A stretch of DNA of 41,955 bases from Rhizobium ruizarguesonis (GCF_012349115.1 NZ_PQIG01000110.1:1-41955), one strand, 5' to 3'. Numbered from the stretch's first letter, positions 23,619-32,924 are shown. The notes: generated by a model from the sequence alone, not told the origin. A program made the numbers and translations.

Positions 23619-25856
23619 TTAGTGAGCGCTTGACGATGTAAAATAGACGTCCAGCCGGCGATCCTCTGCGTGTCCAGCAATCATGACGCGTATTCCGTCG
23701 CCGCCCGACACATAGTTGATGTCCTGCCCGTTGATACGGGCGGCAAGAACATCGCCCAATGCCAAGCCTGGCAACTCGATGTAACCAGCCTCGGAGACCG
23801 GAGCAATCGTGCAGGCCACCCGCCCGTTGGCAAAGACGATGCGCGACAGCGTGGTGCGCAGATCCGTCTTCAGCGCTGCGTGACCGTTCAACGTCATCAC
23901 CAGGGTTCCGGATTTGACGACCAGCTCGAGCGTTCCCGACGGCGAGACCATAGGTCCGAGCACCACATCCCGGCCGGCATGGCGCATCGTCCATCCGGTC
24001 CACGGATCGAAGTCAACGATCTCACTGGCAGCCATCAGCGGCAACATGGCGGCCCAGATGTAGAACGGATCGGTATCGCCCTGATCCATTGCCTCGCCGG
24101 TCACCGCGTTGTAATTTTCAGCGGCGATGCGATCGTAACGCCAGTTCTTCATGAACAGGTCGTAGCTCTGGCTTGCCAGCTTGCTCGCCTCCGCCACGAA
24201 ACCGTAGCGCCGCAGGCCAAGCCAGACCATATAGTTGACGTTCGGCCAGATGCGCCCGCGCCAGTAGACGTTGTCGGTGAAGGCCGGATCGTCTCGCGTT
24301 GCGTTCGGCAGCACGAAATCGCCGCCAAAGGTCGTCTCATCGCTCAGATGCTCGAGCAGACGTGCCGCCTGCGCCGGCGTCGCGGCGCCGCACAGCAGCG
24401 GGTAGAAGCTGGTCGGCGACAGCGAGCACACGAAACCGCCGCGCCGCTGGCGATTGGCGAAGATGCCGCGGCTCTCGTCCCAGAGCGTCTGCGAGATCAG
24501 CGTCCGCTGACGTTCGGCCAAGGCGGCGAATTCGCGGGCATCGTCATGCTTGCCGAGCACGGCGGCCATTTTCGAAAGCATTTCGGCGTCGAGAGCGGCC
24601 GCGCAGTTGACGCCGAGATCGAAGGTCGACAGCGTCCGGGTGACGGGATCGTAGACGGCCTCGTCATGGGTCGCGGAATTGTCCATGCCGGTTTCATTGC
24701 GCGCGGCAAAGGCCGTCCCCTTGTAGAGGCCCTCGCCCACGTCGGAGGTTCCGCAGGACAAAAGGCCGGTACCATCAGGATCACGGTTGTCCTGCCACCA
24801 GCGCCGATTGCGTACCAGCGCCTCGTAACTTGCCTGAATTATCGATCGTTCGCCCGTCCGCTGGTAGAGCTGCCAGACGACCAACGCGCCGAACGGCAGC
24901 TGGGTGCGATCGACCCAGGCATCGTTGGACGTGACGATGCAGGCGATATTGCCCTGCGGGGTCGCGCCGGCCATCGCGGTCGCCATGTTCTCGCGCGCCA
25001 GATCGGCGTCGAACACGCCCGCAAGAAGGGCAGCGAAAATCTGGTCGTTGAACCAGACGGCGAATTTCCCGAGGTTCCAGATCCGGGTGACCGCCGTGTA
25101 GGAACGCGCGTTGATTTCGTCCCAGATGGTGTTCCAGGCGACGACGTCACGCATCGCGTCGAGTGCGCCCTCGAACACGCCGGTCTGCGCATCGGCGATC
25201 GCAGCTGGCGCGCCGGCGGCAAGGCAGGCCTGCGCCTTGGAGATCGCCAGTTCGGCACTATCGGCGACGCCTGCGGCATAGGCCCCCTGGCGCATCATCT
25301 CAAGATTGAAGCGCAAGCCTATGACCGGCGCTTCGTTCTTGCGGGTCGCCGTATAGAAGTAGCCGTTTTCCTCGAAATCCGCGCGCAAGGCGTCGATCGT
25401 CTCGTGGCCAGTCACATGCACCGGCACCTCGGTGGTCGCGACCGCCACGAACCGTGTACCGATCTTCAAGAGCGTGACGTTTCGTCCTGCGTCATGGACC
25501 GCCACCTCACCTCCATCAGAAGAGATCGCCAGCGTCAGCCAGAAACGCAGCCCCCATTCGGCTGACACCTTGCCGTCCCAGCTGCCGCGAATGGCGAAAG
25601 GGTCGGTCTTCGTCGTCGAGAAGGCTACGGTCGTGCCGCTGTGATCTGTCTCCAGCTCGATCAGCGAGCCGTCGATCGTATGGCGTCCCAGCCGAACGGT
25701 ATCGCGGCGCGGCTCGATGGCGGAGGTTGTCTTGCTGCGGGTCGAATAAAGGATCGGCGTAATCCGCACGCCGAGCGGCAGGAAGACCATTTCGGCCGGC
25801 CGGTTGGACCAGCTATTCCAGGCACGCATCAGGGGGATCGTCGAATGTTGTGGCAT
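23619..25856 (-). CDS. MGH1/GH63-like (alpha/alpha)6 glycoside hydrolase
   Basis: This 745-aa protein has no signal peptide. A beta-rich N-terminal ~220 residues is followed by an (alpha/alpha)6 toroid with the trehalase/GH63/MGH1-like signatures. These are LPFGALVVWQLYQRTGERSI, the general-acid segment ARNETGMDNSATHDEA, the FYPLLCGAATPAQAARLLEH lid region, VYWRGRIWPNVNYMVWLGL and the C-terminal AENYNAVTGEAM with the putative base Glu. Enzymes of this clan hydrolyse alpha-glucosides, mannosylglycerate or trehalose-like substrates. Specificity cannot be read. The ATG lies 17 bp after the GH106-like gene, making it the fourth gene of the apparent nicA-nicB-glycosidase operon. The 363-bp gap downstream ends that unit. 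Confidence 0.85.
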   Translation of the reverse strand: MPQHSTIPLMRAWNSWSNRPAEMVFLPLGVRITPILYSTRSKTTSAIEPRRDTVRLGRHTIDGSLIELETDHSGTTVAFSTTKTDPFAIRGSWDGKVSAEWGLRFWLTLAISSDGGEVAVHDAGRNVTLLKIGTRFVAVATTEVPVHVTGHETIDALRADFEENGYFYTATRKNEAPVIGLRFNLEMMRQGAYAAGVADSAELAISKAQACLAAGAPAAIADAQTGVFEGALDAMRDVVAWNTIWDEINARSYTAVTRIWNLGKFAVWFNDQIFAALLAGVFDADLARENMATAMAGATPQGNIACIVTSNDAWVDRTQLPFGALVVWQLYQRTGERSIIQASYEALVRNRRWWQDNRDPDGTGLLSCGTSDVGEGLYKGTAFAARNETGMDNSATHDEAVYDPVTRTLSTFDLGVNCAAALDAEMLSKMAAVLGKHDDAREFAALAERQRTLISQTLWDESRGIFANRQRRGGFVCSLSPTSFYPLLCGAATPAQAARLLEHLSDETTFGGDFVLPNATRDDPAFTDNVYWRGRIWPNVNYMVWLGLRRYGFVAEASKLASQSYDLFMKNWRYDRIAAENYNAVTGEAMDQGDTDPFYIWAAMLPLMAASEIVDFDPWTGWTMRHAGRDVVLGPMVSPSGTLELVVKSGTLVMTLNGHAALKTDLRTTLSRIVFANGRVACTIAPVSEAGYIELPGLALGDVLAARINGQDINYVSGGDGIRVMIAGHAEDRRLDVYFTSSSAH

Positions 25857-25873
25857 GGCTCTATGACTTCCGG

Positions 25874-28558
25874 TCAGTTTGTCAGCGGGATGAGTTTCGG
25901 TGCTGCGGCCAATCCACTCTTGTCGAGGCTGTCGCCGAGGTAGGGTGTATTCTTGTAGTACCGATTTGCAGCCGTGTTAGCGACGTGCAGTTCAAGGCTG
26001 TGGACGCCAGGGGTCAACCTGCCGAGAGCAAAATTGTAGGGCCGCCAGCCGCGGCGACCGATCTGCCTGTCATCCAGCCGGACAGTAACCACCGTATCGA
26101 CGGCGGGCAGTTCGAGGACCCAATCGGCCTCATCGCCAATTTCGAGCGTCAACCGGTAGATGCCGGTCCCGGAGAAATCGGCAAAGCCCTGCATTTCCCA
26201 ACCGGTTTCGACCGAGATCGGCACGAATTCAGCATCAGGCCCCGGCGCGAAGCTCCAATCGTCGACAAGCGGCACGGCACGACCATCGTCGACGACAGGC
26301 TGATCCGAGAGATGACCTTCCCGCGCTACCGTCTCCGGCACCTGCCGCAATCGAAGGCAACGCACGTCCTGCGGGCCAAGAACGACCGTCAAATGCTCAA
26401 AGGCGAATACCTCGTTTACCGTGCCTGTTGTCGCCGACCAGACCTCGCACTCGAAGCCATCTCCGAAGGAAATCTCGCTGACGCGTTCCGTCGAGCCATC
26501 GTTGAACAACACGATCCGCCACCAACCATCAGTTTCGTATCCGATCCATTGCCAAGGCTTATCAACCGAATGGCAGGCCACATAGGGACCGGTCGATCGA
26601 AGCGACCGCAACAGAGCGCCCACATCACCGTCACCGGGCATCCTCTCGATATGCATCGAAACCTCGACAGCCTCGCGTGTTATACCGTCGCAAACAGCGG
26701 ACAGGCTATCGCCTGAAGACCAGACAACACCACCCGCCGCCTTGAAGACGGCGAGCGTGTGCAAGGTCTTCGTCGTCTCGAGCACGGTGACGGACGGCAG
26801 AACGACAGCATCGAAAACAAGGCCGGACGCGCGCAGGCGGCCATTCACGATCGTAGCTGTTGCCAAATCGGCCTCGCTGACGAACATGAAGTCGCAGCCT
26901 TCTGCTAGGAGCCCTTCGCACCAGGCGCCGATATGGGTTGCATGGCTGTGGCGCGGCCCTTCTGCGAAGGCTGTATGAAGAGGATAAAGGATAGCAACCG
27001 GCGTGCGGGGCGTGGCCCCCTCGATGAAGGCGGAAATCCGTGCCGTCTCCTCGGCAAACAGATCGTGGTAGCTCCACCACGGCTCGAAATTGATGCCCGG
27101 CCCGAAATCGAAACGTGGATTGGAAAACGGCGTCGGATCGTCGTCGCGCCCATCCGTCTGGTAGACGCCGTGCCAGAGGAACTGTCGGCTCCCGAGGCAG
27201 TGAAGCCGGATGGCCTGCGCCCGCATCGTCTCCAGGGTCAGTTCCCATTGCCCGGCGGCACGCACGGGCGTTCGCTCGGCGCTGGCATAGGTTTCGACGA
27301 CGCATCGGCTGCGACCATTCGAACGGGCAACGGAATCGCCGAGCTTCGGCGCCAGCTGCGCCACGAAATTGTTGGAATCAACGGCCGTCTCGTGCCGGCA
27401 GGCATCGATGCCGAAGAAATCCACTGCAAGCGCCACCCTGGGGTCGATAGTGGTAAAACCGCCGTTCAGCGACCAGGAACTGACATGCGGCAGGATCTCG
27501 TGCCCGGTGAGGACGATCCCCCTGCCCTCGGCCCATCGGCGCAACGTGCCGGAGAAGGCCTCGTTCATCAGGGCCGAATAGGCGGCGTAGAATTGGGCGC
27601 GCAGCCGCAGGGTCTCGGACCCGACGTCACGCACCAGCGCCAGCAGGGCCCTGGCGAAGGTCTCTCCCGTGCCGCGCGACACGGCGTCCGGCAGGGTCGG
27701 CGCATAGAGCAGGCTGTTGCCGAGGTGACCTGATAATTGGTCCCATTTGTAGAAACCCGCCGCCGGCTGGTCGTAGAACACGAAGCCGACGGGGTCGGGC
27801 ACGAGATCGCCAAGCGCCTCGATCAGCGGATCGAGTCCGACTTCGATGAACCTCTCCGCAGCCTCCGACAGGAGATAATTGATCAGCCGCGAGGTCCTCG
27901 ACCGGGCGCTGACGAACACCGTGAGCACCTGCCCCCCATCGGGCACGCCCTCGAATAGGTAGGTGCACGACGTTCGGTCGCTTTCGACCACGAATGTCCG
28001 CGCCGTGACGTCGACCACCTGGTCGAGGCTGTCGATGCCGACCGACGGATGCAGCAGCGCTGCCTCGACGGTCCATTGGCACCACTCGACGATGCTGCCC
28101 TCATACTGCCACGCGACGATATCGGGGCCCATCGTCCGGGTGAACGGCGGATGGATGCCGCTGATCTCGCCCCGCGCCTCTCCCAAGGACGACCAGAACA
28201 GGTGGCGCTCGCGCAGGTCGTCGCGGTCCACGACCGTCCGGCCGCCGGCGTGACCGCTAATCCAGTTGTAATCGTCGTAGATTCCGAGCTTCAGGCCCAG
28301 CTTGCCGGCAATCCCAGCCGCAACACGATAGGCGTCCAGAAAGGGCGGCGACAGGTAGTCATCGCGCGACATTGCGAGACGGGCCTGGATCAGGATCGTG
28401 CCGATCCCCTTCTGTTTGAAATCGGCGAGCTGCGCGTGGCAAACGTCCTCTGTCGGGATCGAATGCCAGAACCAGTAGGCCGACGGGCGAAACGCAGCTG
28501 TCGGGTTCTCGAACAAGTCGCGGCGGCCGATATCCTGCTCGGTTCGGATCTGCTCCAA
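25874..28558 (-). CDS. GH106-like glycosidase (putative alpha-L-rhamnosidase)
   Basis: This 894-aa protein opens with NPTAAFRPSAYWFWHSIPTE and GIGTILIQARLAMSRDDYLS, the usual start of GH106-like catalytic domains. It continues with LKLGIYDDYNWISGHAGG and VLTGHEILPHVSSWSLNGGF. The C-terminal ~150 residues form a GH2-type sugar-binding beta-sandwich (GIYRLTLEIGDEADWVLELP, LTPGVHSLELHVANTAANRY). GH106 enzymes remove alpha-L-rhamnose from plant glycosides or pectin; exact specificity is inferred. There is no signal peptide, so the substrate must be imported. The start is TTG 28558, supported by GGGAGAG six bases upstream, with no ATG nearby. It begins 11 bp after the nicB stop, so co-transcription with the nicotinate hydroxylase is very likely. 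That neighbourhood is unusual. Confidence 0.82.
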   Translation of the reverse strand: MEQIRTEQDIGRRDLFENPTAAFRPSAYWFWHSIPTEDVCHAQLADFKQKGIGTILIQARLAMSRDDYLSPPFLDAYRVAAGIAGKLGLKLGIYDDYNWISGHAGGRTVVDRDDLRERHLFWSSLGEARGEISGIHPPFTRTMGPDIVAWQYEGSIVEWCQWTVEAALLHPSVGIDSLDQVVDVTARTFVVESDRTSCTYLFEGVPDGGQVLTVFVSARSRTSRLINYLLSEAAERFIEVGLDPLIEALGDLVPDPVGFVFYDQPAAGFYKWDQLSGHLGNSLLYAPTLPDAVSRGTGETFARALLALVRDVGSETLRLRAQFYAAYSALMNEAFSGTLRRWAEGRGIVLTGHEILPHVSSWSLNGGFTTIDPRVALAVDFFGIDACRHETAVDSNNFVAQLAPKLGDSVARSNGRSRCVVETYASAERTPVRAAGQWELTLETMRAQAIRLHCLGSRQFLWHGVYQTDGRDDDPTPFSNPRFDFGPGINFEPWWSYHDLFAEETARISAFIEGATPRTPVAILYPLHTAFAEGPRHSHATHIGAWCEGLLAEGCDFMFVSEADLATATIVNGRLRASGLVFDAVVLPSVTVLETTKTLHTLAVFKAAGGVVWSSGDSLSAVCDGITREAVEVSMHIERMPGDGDVGALLRSLRSTGPYVACHSVDKPWQWIGYETDGWWRIVLFNDGSTERVSEISFGDGFECEVWSATTGTVNEVFAFEHLTVVLGPQDVRCLRLRQVPETVAREGHLSDQPVVDDGRAVPLVDDWSFAPGPDAEFVPISVETGWEMQGFADFSGTGIYRLTLEIGDEADWVLELPAVDTVVTVRLDDRQIGRRGWRPYNFALGRLTPGVHSLELHVANTAANRYYKNTPYLGDSLDKSGLAAAPKLIPLTN

Positions 28559-28569
28559 CTCGTCTCTCC

Positions 28570-31500
28570 CTAGTGGCTTGCCGCCGTCACACGTTGCATG
28601 GCTTTGGTCGTTTCCGTCCAGGCTGGCTTGTCGGGGGCGAAACGCGCTCTCAGATAATCGGCGAGATCCTTGATCTGGCCGTCGTTCAGCGTCTGGCGGA
28701 AAGCCGGCATCGACATCACCTCAGGGGCTTGGCGGCCGGTGGTCTGCGCCAGGATTGCCGGCGCCTCGACACCCTTCAGGATTGCCTGGATAAGATTGTC
28801 CGGGGTCGCCGCATGAAGGTTGCTGTTGAGCGCCAACGACGACAGGATCGTGTTTCCAGTGTGGCATGTGGCGCAGGCGCCGTTGAACAGGCGCTCGCCC
28901 TTCGGCGATATGAGCGCGGCGGAAGCCTTGGCCGCTTCGCTCGCGGCAAGGGCGGCCTGGCTCTGCGCCTTGCTATCGGCGGGAGCCTCGTTGAGACCTG
29001 CGAGATATGTGGCCATGGCGCGGATATCGCTATCCGGCAGCGGCTGCATGACCTCGACGACATGCGCCATCGGGCCGGCGGCACTGCCGTGATCGCGCGA
29101 ATGTCCGGTGCGCAGGTAGTCATAGAAGGCGTCTGCCGTCCAGCCGACCGGGCCGTTGGCGAACGCATTCAGGGCCGGCGCCTCCCAGCCATCGGCAAAG
29201 CCGCCGGCAAGCCGGGCGCTGCCGCTCTTTTCCGCGCCGAGCACATTGCGCTCGGTGTGGCAGGCCGAACAGTGGCCCAGGGTCTCGACGAGATAGGCCC
29301 CCCTGTTCCACTGCGCATCGCGGGTCTCGACATATTTGAACGGCTGCGCCTTCAGGAACAGCGCGTTCCAGCCCGCCATCATTGCGCGGATGCTGTAGGG
29401 GAATTTGAGCTTCGTCTCCGGCGCTCTTTCGGCGACCGGCGCCTGCGTCATCATGTAGGCGTAGAGGGCCTGAAGATCGGCATCCTCGGCGCCCGCAAAC
29501 GAGGTGTAGGGGTGCGCGGGATAGAGGTGATGGCCGTCGCGGCTGATGCCCTCGCGCATGGCACGTTCGAAGGCCGGGTAGGACCAGGCGCCGATGCCGT
29601 TTTGGACATCGGGCGTGATGTTGGTGGCATAAACTGCGCCGAACGGCGTGTCGAAGCGCCGGCCACCGGCAAAGGGTGTTCCGTCGTTTCCGACATGACA
29701 GACATTGCAGGCGCCGGCCGCCGCCGCCAGCCGGCCGCGCTCGATGGTGGCGGCGCTGTAGACATTGGCGTCCGGCCGCTGGATGGTGCCGATCGCCGGG
29801 CGCCATGGCGATGCCATGGTCACGATACCGGACAGAGCCGCGACGGCACCGACGGCTGACAGACCCATGGTCCACCACTTCCGCCTCTTCGCGACCGGAG
29901 TGACCGGCGTTTCGTTCGTCTTGCCGTTCAGAGTTGCGAGGACCAGTTCCGGCGTCAGCGGCAGTTCGCGGAAACGAATGCCGGTGGCATCGTAGACGGC
30001 ATTGGCGATGGCCGCGGCGCTGGGAACTGAGGCGGACTCTCCGACGCCGAGCGGCGGCTCGTCCTGGCGCGGCACCATCAGCACGTCGATATCAGGCACC
30101 TCCGGGAAGGTGATCAGCGGGTAGCCGCCCCATTCCTTCGACTGCACGGCGGTCGAGGAGAATTCGACCTTTTCCTTCAGAACCCGGCTGGTGGACTGGA
30201 TGATGTTGCCGTGGATCTGGTGGCGCACGCCGTCGGGATTGATCATCATTCCCGAGTCCTGCGCGCAGGTCACCTTGGTGACCGCGATCTCGCCGGTCTT
30301 CTTGTTGACGGCGACATCGGCAACCCATGCCGCCCAGGCGGCGGCCTTACCCGGAAACGGCCCGTGGACGTAGACGGCATAGGCAAATCCACGGCCGTAG
30401 AGCAGATCACCTTCGCCGCCGAGCGTGCCCCATGTCGTATGCGGCACCCACTTCGCCCGTTCGGCCAGCGCGTGCACCAGGTCGACGGCGCGTGGATCGT
30501 GGAGATAACGGAGCCGGTACTCGAGCGGATCGACGCCGGCGGCGGCTGCCAGCTCGTCGACGTAGCATTCGTGGGCGAATGTATTCGGCATCGCCGACAC
30601 GCCACGGAACCAGGAGGCGCGTGCGATCGGCGGCATGTCGTGCACGGTTACGCGCAGGTTGCCGTAGGCATAGGGTGGGATGGCGGTACGATCGCCCATC
30701 TGCACGACCTCGGAAACGGGCGGCAGCTTGCCGGTGAGGATCAGGGGAAGGGTTGGCGCCAGATTGGAGGGATAGCGCGTTTGGAAATCATAGGCGGACG
30801 GACCTCCTTCCAGGTCGAGACCGCCGCGCACATCCATGATCTGGGCGGCGCCCTTCGGCTCCCAGGCATGTTCCTGTTCGCGCGTTAGCTGGACCCGGAC
30901 GGGCGCCTTGACGGCCCGCGACAGCAGCGCCGCGTCGGCTGTTACGTCATCGGCGCAGTTGCGTCCGTAACAGCCGGCCGCCTCCAGCCGCTCCACCCTA
31001 ATCTGCTCTTCCGGCATGTCGAGCAGCAGCGCCAGATCGCGGCGCATGGGATAAGGGTTCTGGGTTCCCGACCAGACGGTCAGCCCGGCGTCATTGTAAT
31101 CGGCCACCGCGCAGGACGGGCCGATCGAACCGTGCATCTGGTAAGGCCAGACATAGGTGCGGTTCATCGGCCGGGCGCTGCCGGCCAACGCCATGTCGAC
31201 ATTGCCGCGATCGGCAAGCTTGCGTGGCGTCGACGGATTGGCACGCAGCGCCTTCTCCGGCATGTTCAGATCCGGCCACTCGGGCGGCGCGCGCCACACA
31301 ACCTTCAGGCTCCCCGACGCCTCGATGGCGATTTCCTCACGGGTCGCGACAACACCGACGAAATCACCGATGGCGACGACGCCGACCAGCCCGTCGATAT
31401 GCGCGACCGAGGTCTCGTCGATCGAGATCAGGCTGTTTCCGACATGCTCGCCGTGATCGAATCCGGCATATGGCGGGCGAATAACGCGGCCGTGCAGCAT

Positions 31501-32109
31501 GCCAGGCACGCGCACATCGTGGACATAGGTCCAGCGCCCGGTTGCCTTCTCGGGAATATCGACGCGCGGGCGCGACGAGCCAACCAGTTTATAGTCCGAC
31601 GGCGGCTTCAGTGCCGCATTGGTGTCGATCGACAGCCTGACATGGCTGCCGACGACAACATCGCCGAAGTTCAGCTGCCAGTTCTCGCCGCCGTCAGTAC
31701 GGATAGTGCCGTCCTCCAGCCGCAGCCGCTCAATCGGCACGCCGACCTTCTCGGCGGCCTTGGCGAGAAGATGGCGGCGGGCGGTCGCGGCGGCCTGGCG
31801 CAGCGGCACTGCGGTGATCTGGATGGTTTCGCTTGCGATGGTCGCACCCTGGTTGGGCGCGGCGGTCGTCGTGCCGAGAACCATGTCCACCTGTTCGAAC
31901 GGCACGCTAAGCTCCTCGGCGACGATTTGCGCCAGCGAGGTGCGGATGCCTGTCCCGAGATCGACGTGGCCGTTGAACGCTGTCACCCGGCTATCGGCCC
32001 CCACGGCGATATAAAGCTCGGCGGCGTCGCCCATCGACGCGTCATTGACAATGAGAAGCGTGCTGGCGGCTGTCATGTAGGCGGACTTGGGTGCTTCGCG
32101 GTGGTTCAT
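28570..32109 (-). CDS. nicB: Nicotinate dehydrogenase large subunit, molybdopterin domain fused to three-haem cytochrome c
   Basis: This 1179-aa subunit hydroxylates nicotinate at C6. Residues 1 to about 730 are the aldehyde-oxidase/xanthine-dehydrogenase molybdopterin-binding module (FNGHVDLGTGIRTSLAQIVA, ending with catalytic Glu 691 in LGVGESASVPSA). A hydrophobic helix follows at about 749-770 (GLSAVGAVAALSGIVTMASP). The C-terminal part has three CxxCH haem sites at 801-805, 947-951 and 1079-1083. Electrons thus go to the respiratory chain rather than NAD. This is the architecture and length of Pseudomonas putida NicB. Its ATG overlaps the nicA stop by 4 bp. XdhC and MocA genes further along the strand supply maturation. 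A related isoquinoline-type oxidoreductase is possible on sequence alone, but the full nic cluster next door makes NicB firm. Confidence 0.93.
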   Translation of the reverse strand: MNHREAPKSAYMTAASTLLIVNDASMGDAAELYIAVGADSRVTAFNGHVDLGTGIRTSLAQIVAEELSVPFEQVDMVLGTTTAAPNQGATIASETIQITAVPLRQAAATARRHLLAKAAEKVGVPIERLRLEDGTIRTDGGENWQLNFGDVVVGSHVRLSIDTNAALKPPSDYKLVGSSRPRVDIPEKATGRWTYVHDVRVPGMLHGRVIRPPYAGFDHGEHVGNSLISIDETSVAHIDGLVGVVAIGDFVGVVATREEIAIEASGSLKVVWRAPPEWPDLNMPEKALRANPSTPRKLADRGNVDMALAGSARPMNRTYVWPYQMHGSIGPSCAVADYNDAGLTVWSGTQNPYPMRRDLALLLDMPEEQIRVERLEAAGCYGRNCADDVTADAALLSRAVKAPVRVQLTREQEHAWEPKGAAQIMDVRGGLDLEGGPSAYDFQTRYPSNLAPTLPLILTGKLPPVSEVVQMGDRTAIPPYAYGNLRVTVHDMPPIARASWFRGVSAMPNTFAHECYVDELAAAAGVDPLEYRLRYLHDPRAVDLVHALAERAKWVPHTTWGTLGGEGDLLYGRGFAYAVYVHGPFPGKAAAWAAWVADVAVNKKTGEIAVTKVTCAQDSGMMINPDGVRHQIHGNIIQSTSRVLKEKVEFSSTAVQSKEWGGYPLITFPEVPDIDVLMVPRQDEPPLGVGESASVPSAAAIANAVYDATGIRFRELPLTPELVLATLNGKTNETPVTPVAKRRKWWTMGLSAVGAVAALSGIVTMASPWRPAIGTIQRPDANVYSAATIERGRLAAAAGACNVCHVGNDGTPFAGGRRFDTPFGAVYATNITPDVQNGIGAWSYPAFERAMREGISRDGHHLYPAHPYTSFAGAEDADLQALYAYMMTQAPVAERAPETKLKFPYSIRAMMAGWNALFLKAQPFKYVETRDAQWNRGAYLVETLGHCSACHTERNVLGAEKSGSARLAGGFADGWEAPALNAFANGPVGWTADAFYDYLRTGHSRDHGSAAGPMAHVVEVMQPLPDSDIRAMATYLAGLNEAPADSKAQSQAALAASEAAKASAALISPKGERLFNGACATCHTGNTILSSLALNSNLHAATPDNLIQAILKGVEAPAILAQTTGRQAPEVMSMPAFRQTLNDGQIKDLADYLRARFAPDKPAWTETTKAMQRVTAASH

Positions 32110-32630
32110 CGCGAAACCTCCGTCATGTCGTCGGTCATCGAGTCGACTGGCCGGCCGGCTTTGGTAAGGGTTACGGCGCGCCGCACAGCGGCCAGTATCT
32201 CAACATGCGTTCCGCACCGGCAGAGATGGTGCCGCAGAGCATCGCGAATATCGCCCTCGTCGGGATCCGTATTTCGCTGAAGCAGTCCAACCGTGGCGAT
32301 GATCATGCCGTTGAGGCAATACCCGCATTGCGCCGCCGCCTCTTCGATGAAAGCCTGCTGCACCGGGTGCAGAAGCCCGTCCACCGCCAGCCCCTCGAGC
32401 GTGATCACGCGTCGTTTGCCGATCGCGCCAAGCGGCACAGTACAAGACCGCACCGGACGGCCGTCGACCAGAACCGCGCAGGCGCCGCATTCGCCGAGGC
32501 CACAGCCATATTTCGGTCCATTCAGGCACAGGTCGTTACGCAAGATGTAGAGAAGCGGTGTTTCCGGTTTCGCGCTAACGCGCCAAAGAGCGTCGTTGAC
32601 ATTCAGTGAAACGGAAACGGGAGGCTTCAC
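32106..32630 (-). CDS. nicA: Nicotinate dehydrogenase small subunit, [2Fe-2S]
   Basis: The 174-aa iron-sulfur subunit has two [2Fe-2S] clusters. The plant-ferredoxin-type N-terminal one uses Cys 43, 48, 51 and 63 (YGCGLGECGACAVLVDG). The C-terminal helical one uses Cys 102, 105, 137 and 139 (QCGYCLNG and HLCRCG). It relays electrons from the molybdenum site in NicB to the haem domain. The start is GTG 32630 with a strong GGAGGAG five bases upstream. It heads the minus-strand operon and is divergent from nicC across a 351-bp region containing two AGCGTATACGCT palindromes. About 25 residues after the last cysteine are longer than in some homologues. Confidence 0.93.
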   Translation of the reverse strand: MKPPVSVSLNVNDALWRVSAKPETPLLYILRNDLCLNGPKYGCGLGECGACAVLVDGRPVRSCTVPLGAIGKRRVITLEGLAVDGLLHPVQQAFIEEAAAQCGYCLNGMIIATVGLLQRNTDPDEGDIRDALRHHLCRCGTHVEILAAVRRAVTLTKAGRPVDSMTDDMTEVSR

Positions 32631-32779
32631 GGGAGCTCCTCCAGCATCGCGCCAATAGCCAGGCCTTTTGCTACTGGACGGATCGCTATACGGCGGGCGC
32701 CTTGGCGGCGCGTGCGCATCATAACGATGCGACTGTCCCCGACATCACGCATCTACTGCCCCTCATTTTTTATACAAAT

Positions 32780-32791
32780 AGCGTATACGCT
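32780..32791. promoter_or_regulatory. AGCGTATACGCT palindrome, nicA-side candidate NicR operator
   Basis: This perfect 12-bp palindrome lies in the nicA-nicC divergent region, about 140 bp before nicA. A TATAAA stretch lies just downstream in the nicA direction and could be its -10 box; I see no convincing -35. An identical palindrome is at 32908, and the two share the longer ATAGCGTATACGCTT. Binding by the MarR protein at 37.6 kb is inferred. Confidence 0.65.
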
Positions 32792-32896
32792 TCATATGGA
32801 GCGCTGGCAAGTCGAATTTCGCTGTTGCAAACGTCGAAAAACGCGGTACGCTGGGATATCCAACTAAACCAGCCGCCACGAATGCTTGTCTCGCTA

Positions 32897-32924
32897 TTGC
32901 ATTTTAAAGCGTATACGCTATAAG
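32897..32924 (+). promoter_or_regulatory. Predicted nicC promoter (TTGCAT - 16 bp - TATAAG)
   Basis: A -35-like TTGCAT at 32897-32902 is followed after 16 bp by the -10-like TATAAG at 32919-32924. The AGCGTATACGCT palindrome fills most of the spacer. A repressor bound there would block RNA polymerase. The nicC start codon is 58 bp downstream of the -10. Confidence 0.6.
32908..32919. promoter_or_regulatory. AGCGTATACGCT palindrome, nicC-side candidate NicR operator
   Basis: This is the second identical 12-bp palindrome in the divergent region, lying between the predicted -35 and -10 of the nicC promoter. Its centre is 128 bp from the first copy. Strict repetition of a 12-bp perfect palindrome at both promoters points to one repressor controlling both arms. 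Confidence 0.7.

Noticed and set aside
23670..25565. 631-codon plus-strand open frame opposite the MGH1-like gene
   Set aside because: Same reason: low-complexity Arg/Gly/Asp composition typical of an antisense frame, while the minus strand carries the glycosidase signatures.
28573..29859. 428-codon plus-strand open frame opposite the nicB cytochrome region
   Set aside because: The minus strand encodes three CxxCH haem sites in one frame; the plus frame has no recognisable domain.
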